64,000 nucleotides of DNA from Yamagishiella unicocca. Its lineage: Eukaryota; Chlorophyta; Chlorophyceae; Chlamydomonadales; Volvocaceae. Under the pieces are notes generated by a model. It searched no databases. It worked only from the letters and a program-made list of their open reading frames with translations, and was not told the origin of the DNA. The translations under genes and the position numbers were made by a program. Shown piece after piece: positions 61,664 through 64,000 of this stretch. Location: positions 483,109 through 547,108 of the forward strand of contig BDSL01000074.1 of assembly GCA_003116995.1 (NCBI GenBank), read 5' to 3'. How positions within the stretch are numbered: the first letter of the stretch is position 1; every line of letters starts with the position of its first letter.

Positions 61664-64000
61664 TTGCGCGGCCCCGCCTTGCAGGTCCCCGCGGGTGGTA
61701 TGGGTGGGACCCTGGTAGGGGCGGGACGGGGAAACGGGTGGTCGGACTGGTTGGAGATGGTTGGCGCCGATCCGGAGGAAGACTCGGACGCGGAGCCAGC
61801 AGAAGCGAGTGAACTGATCGAGGCCCTGGCAGACCTAGTCGTGGACCCGCTGTGGGTACCGGACAGGCGGGTGTCAGCGTCGGCTCCGCTTGTAAGACCA
61901 GTTTCGCCAGTCAAGGTTCCCTGTCCCGCCCCCGAAGGGCCTGCGAATGAAGCACCAGCCAGGCAGCTGCTGCACGACGCCTGGGCTCGCATGCAACAGC
62001 TTGGGCACGCCTTTGCCAGCGAGGACACGCCAGACGCGGAGTACGAGGCCCAGTTAAGGGCGGTGTGCCCGGACCCCGATCAGTTTCAGTCGGGCCGGTT
62101 GCAGCGCCATGCCCACGTGTGGGAGGAATTTTTGGAGATGGCAGGAGACGGGAAGATATCGGAACCGGGCCGGGCGGTGCTCCGGATGATTCGTGACGGA
62201 GTGCAGCTAGACTTCGTGGGAGTGTGGGGGCCCGGGCACGATTCGGCCCCGCACAGGCAGGAGAAGCTGCGTATCGTCAAGCAGATGTTAGGGCAAGCTC
62301 AGCCCGGCATAAAACCCGAAACCCTGCTAGAAGGCCGCGTCCCTCACCCCGTCAAGTTTCCCAACCACCTGAGCGCGGAGGAGCACGCGGCGTTCGTGAC
62401 CGCCGAGATTAGCAAGGCGATGGGGCAGGGGGCGGTGCGTCGCTGGGAGGGGCCGGCGGCACCGGTTGTGATCAACGGGCTACGGGTGGTGGTACAGCCC
62501 GATAAGCTACGCCTCTGCATGAATCCCATGTACATCAATCTCTTCATGCGCTACCGGCCGTTGAAGTATGAGAGGATCACGGACATGATGCACTACGTAC
62601 AGCCGGGGGATTATCTGCTGGCCACGGATGACAAGTCGGGATACTGGCAGCTGGCCATGCACCCCGATTCGTACCGCTACCTGGCCTTTGAGTGGCAGGG
62701 GGAGCTCTTTCTACTGGCCCCACATGCCCTTCGGTATTGCGCCCGCTTGCCGGCTGTACACGGCCATGAAGCTGGAGGTATTCCGACCGTTGAGGCAACG
62801 CTCGGCGCGCCTAACGTTCTTGATCGATGATGTGGCGTGCGTGGCAGGATCCCGAGGACAGGCGAAGTTCCTAGGGCGGACCCTGATACAGCTGCTTAGC
62901 GCGCTGGGGTTCACCCTGAGCTTCAAGAAATGCCGGATGATCCCGGCTCAGAGGCTGCGTTTCCTGGGCTTCATAGTAGATGCGGCCGCCCAGGCCTATG
63001 AGGTGCCAGCCGATAAGGTGGCGGGACTCGCGGGGCTCGTGGCGGAGTTGCGCGCGTTGCCCGAGGTGGGCATGAGGCAGGTGGCGCGGGTGGCGGGTAA
63101 GATCATGTCGATGAGCCTGGCGGTAGCGATGGCACCCTTGCATAGCCGGTTAGTGGGGTTAGCTCTGCGGGGCAAGGCTTCATGGGATGCCGCGGTGGGC
63201 GATCCGGCCAGCTGCCTGGACGCGGCGGAGGTGTTTTTGCAGTTGTTGACGGTCAAGAATGGCCGGACCTGGTGGCGAAAGGGCCCTGCGTTGGTGCTCC
63301 GGGTGGCGGGCGACGCGTCGGAGACCGCGTACTCCGTGTTCTTGCCCGGGGGAGAGGTGGGCAAGGAGGAGGTGATCGTGCCGTTTACCCCGGCGGAACA
63401 GGCCCGGATGAGGGCGGGGACGTACAGCAGCACGGAGCGGGAGCTGCGGGCCATCCGGCTGGCCGTGCAATGGCTGGCTCAGCGTCACCCTCGGCTCATC
63501 CAGAACCGGCGGGTGCAATATCAGACGGATAGCATGGCGGCGCAACTGTGCGTGCTAGGCCTGAAGGGCCGGGGCCCCTGCCTCCAGCAGGTCGCCGACA
63601 TCTTTCGGCAGTGCGCCGCGACGGATACGGAGATAACCGTGGTGTGGTACCCGCGCACGGAGCTGCAGCAGCAGCATGCGGACGAGCTCAGCAAACAGCG
63701 GGATCCTCGCAATGGAGCCTGAATGCCCGGGTGCTGGCGCAGGTGTTGCGTTTGAGCAGTCTGCAGGGCAGGGAGCCTCAGCTGGATTGCTTTGCGGATG
63801 CGGCAACCACGGTTGTGGCCGGGCGTTTCTACTCCAGGAGCTGGAACCCTGATTGCTTAGGCGTAGATGGCCTGGCGCAGAGTTGGGAGCCGCTGCCGAA
63901 CCAGCCCCGGCCGCTGCTCTACATCTACCCCCCGTTCGCGTTGGTGGGGCAGTGGTCCGGAAGGTCGCGGAAGAGCGCCGGACTGCATTCTGATACTACC
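61664..64000 (+). pseudogene. DIRS RT/RNase H ORF, copy 2, frameshifted and cut by the window end
   Basis: Same protein as 52509-54977, interrupted by a one-base insertion near 62707 (within the RT, just before the WPHMPFG segment) and one-base deletions near 63711, 63946 and 63977, all in short homopolymers. RT and RNase H motifs are otherwise identical to copy 1. Confidence 0.8.

Larger units (their letters stand above)
57056..64000 (+). mobile_element. DIRS-like retrotransposon, copy 2 (right end outside window)
   Basis: Collinear with 47863-54810 of copy 1 at a constant offset of 9,193 bp up to about 60.88 kb, after which single-base indels shift it. It begins at the palindrome arm (57056-57264), so its left end corresponds to the middle of copy 1. 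Recombinase and right end, if present, are beyond 64000. Confidence 0.85.

Overview
The window looks like nuclear DNA of a green alga, most probably a volvocine (Chlamydomonas/Gonium/Volvox-like). This is an inference from high GC, short phase-matched GT-AG introns, TGTAA motifs at repeat 3' ends (the volvocine poly(A) signal), eukaryotic tRNA genes (one with an intron) and a DIRS-type retrotransposon of the kind known in Volvox as Kangaroo. There are no bacterial operons. About 80 percent of the window is mobile or duplicated DNA; only two ordinary protein-gene pieces are visible.

Left edge to 4.4 kb: the last exon of a secreted thrombospondin-1-like protein (287-714), then mostly unassigned DNA with small LINE 3'-end fragments.

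4.4-35.6 kb: a tandem array of four composite units, starting near 4425, 11380, 21172 and 29412. Each unit holds a plus-strand LINE 3' end, an inverted-repeat-flanked element (here alpha), a tRNA-Arg(ACG) sequence, a second inverted-repeat element (beta) and, except at the truncated right end, a minus-strand 5'-truncated LINE (LINE-1). Units 3 and 4 keep an extra segment (gamma) with a second tRNA-Arg. Later insertions distinguish the units: a tRNA-headed SINE cluster in unit 1, LINE-2 copies in unit 2, a 1,067-bp element and two tail-only micro-insertions in unit 3, and SINE plus LINE-2 pieces in unit 4. Empty and filled sites and target-site duplications can be read directly.

35.6-43.3 kb: a LINE end, a 21-bp minisatellite between short inverted repeats, an intron-containing tRNA-Gly(GCC), a decayed LINE reverse transcriptase, and a four-exon minus-strand gene for a probable type I membrane protein (40789-42260).

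43.3-64 kb: a Ty3/gypsy retrotransposon (protease, reverse transcriptase, RNase H, integrase) is split twice by near-identical copies of a large DIRS-like tyrosine-recombinase retrotransposon. Copy 1 (45935-55227) is complete and reads recombinase, palindrome, minisatellite, gag-like ORF, RT/RNase H/methyltransferase-like ORF between 125-bp inverted repeats. Copy 2 (57056 to the window end) starts at the middle of what is the internal palindrome of copy 1, so the two copies look circularly permuted. A 19-bp sequence lies in the palindrome centre and at both borders of the stranded gypsy segment, suggesting a recombinase core site. The recombinase gene has a clear 59-bp intron, and the gag-like ORF may have a first exon consisting only of ATG, separated by an approximately 2.1-kb intron carrying the minisatellite. 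This nested DIRS/gypsy locus is the most interesting part of the window.
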